DNA of 55,938 bases from Candidatus Accumulibacter regalis (GTDB lineage: Bacteria > Pseudomonadota > Gammaproteobacteria > Burkholderiales > Rhodocyclaceae): NCBI GenBank assembly GCA_000585075.1, contig JEMY01000076.1, positions 1 to 55,938 of the forward strand, written 5' to 3'. Positions 55,831 to 55,938 of this stretch are shown piece by piece. A program made the position numbers and the translations under genes. Every line of letters starts with the position of its first letter. Position 1 is the stretch's first letter. A model generated the notes under the pieces. The model saw only the letters and a program-made list of their open reading frames with translations, did not search any database and was not told where the DNA came from.

Positions 55831-55938
55831 CGCCGGGGAACGGGCGCGGCTCGGCAGGCGTGCAGCCGCCGCAGAATCCACCGCTAGCGTTTCCGGGGCG
55901 CGCGCTGGCGCCGGGGGGGCGCGCCTGCCGCACCCGCC

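Overview
The window is about 56 kb of GC-rich, gene-dense bacterial chromosome. Gene content and order point to a betaproteobacterium, most likely of the Rhodocyclales and similar to Candidatus Accumulibacter. The reasons are the blocks rplM-rpsI-argC-(bactofilin)-erpA, ypjD/ffh, proS/lytic transglycosylase/rppH/CNP1-like/coq7, and purM/hda/HAD/pcnB/folK. The taxonomic call is an inference from protein style and synteny. I saw no phage, integrase, transposase, CRISPR array, rRNA or tRNA.

Layout. 0-6.5 kb: the tail of dadA, an amino-acid ABC binding protein, a lipoprotein, assimilatory nitrate reductase nasA with ybiB behind it, and a Nudix hydrolase. 6.5-8.5 kb: a poorly coding stretch with a long palindromic repeat, an orphan 142-residue protein and the remnant of a universal stress protein. 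8.5-12.5 kb: a phospholipase D-FHA fusion, an SDR dehydrogenase, an OsmC protein, an SGNH hydrolase and a glyoxalase-fold protein. 12.5-25.7 kb: mostly housekeeping (ypjD, ffh, lytic transglycosylase, proS, rppH, CNP1-like, coq7, OsmC/YhfA, a candidate small RNA, rplM-rpsI, argC, a broken bactofilin gene, erpA), then an RCK potassium-channel protein with a small membrane partner. 25.8-30.1 kb: an RND efflux permease and its adaptor. 30.3-35.4 kb: purM, then hda, a HAD phosphatase, pcnB and folK. 35.4-42.6 kb: a very large c-di-GMP/response-regulator hub with a single-domain response regulator, an AhpD-like protein, gabD, an NlpC/P60 lipoprotein and a periplasmic protein. 42.7-55.9 kb: a CPA2 antiporter, a radical SAM-sirtuin pair, a GNAT protein, a PAS histidine kinase, acnA, a DJ-1/PfpI protein, a large TIR/deoxyribosyltransferase-like-TPR-SLOG-like protein and a glycine-zipper lipoprotein.

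Most promising items. (1) The 656-residue protein at 53307-55277 joins an N-terminal nucleotide-processing fold, TPR-like helices, a region like the TRAF-binding part of MAP3K/ASK kinases, and a C-terminal SLOG-like Rossmann region. That architecture suits a stand-alone nucleotide-signalling or defence effector. (2) An unannotated small RNA candidate lies just upstream of rplM. It has a near-consensus promoter, two tandem CTCCTCC anti-Shine-Dalgarno motifs (one in a hairpin loop) and a strong intrinsic terminator. (3) A phospholipase D-FHA fusion. (4) A palindromic repeat family with copies in at least two, probably three, places in the window.

Starts were moved downstream of the longest possible frame wherever a ribosome site, signal peptide or family length supported it. 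These choices are stated per gene.
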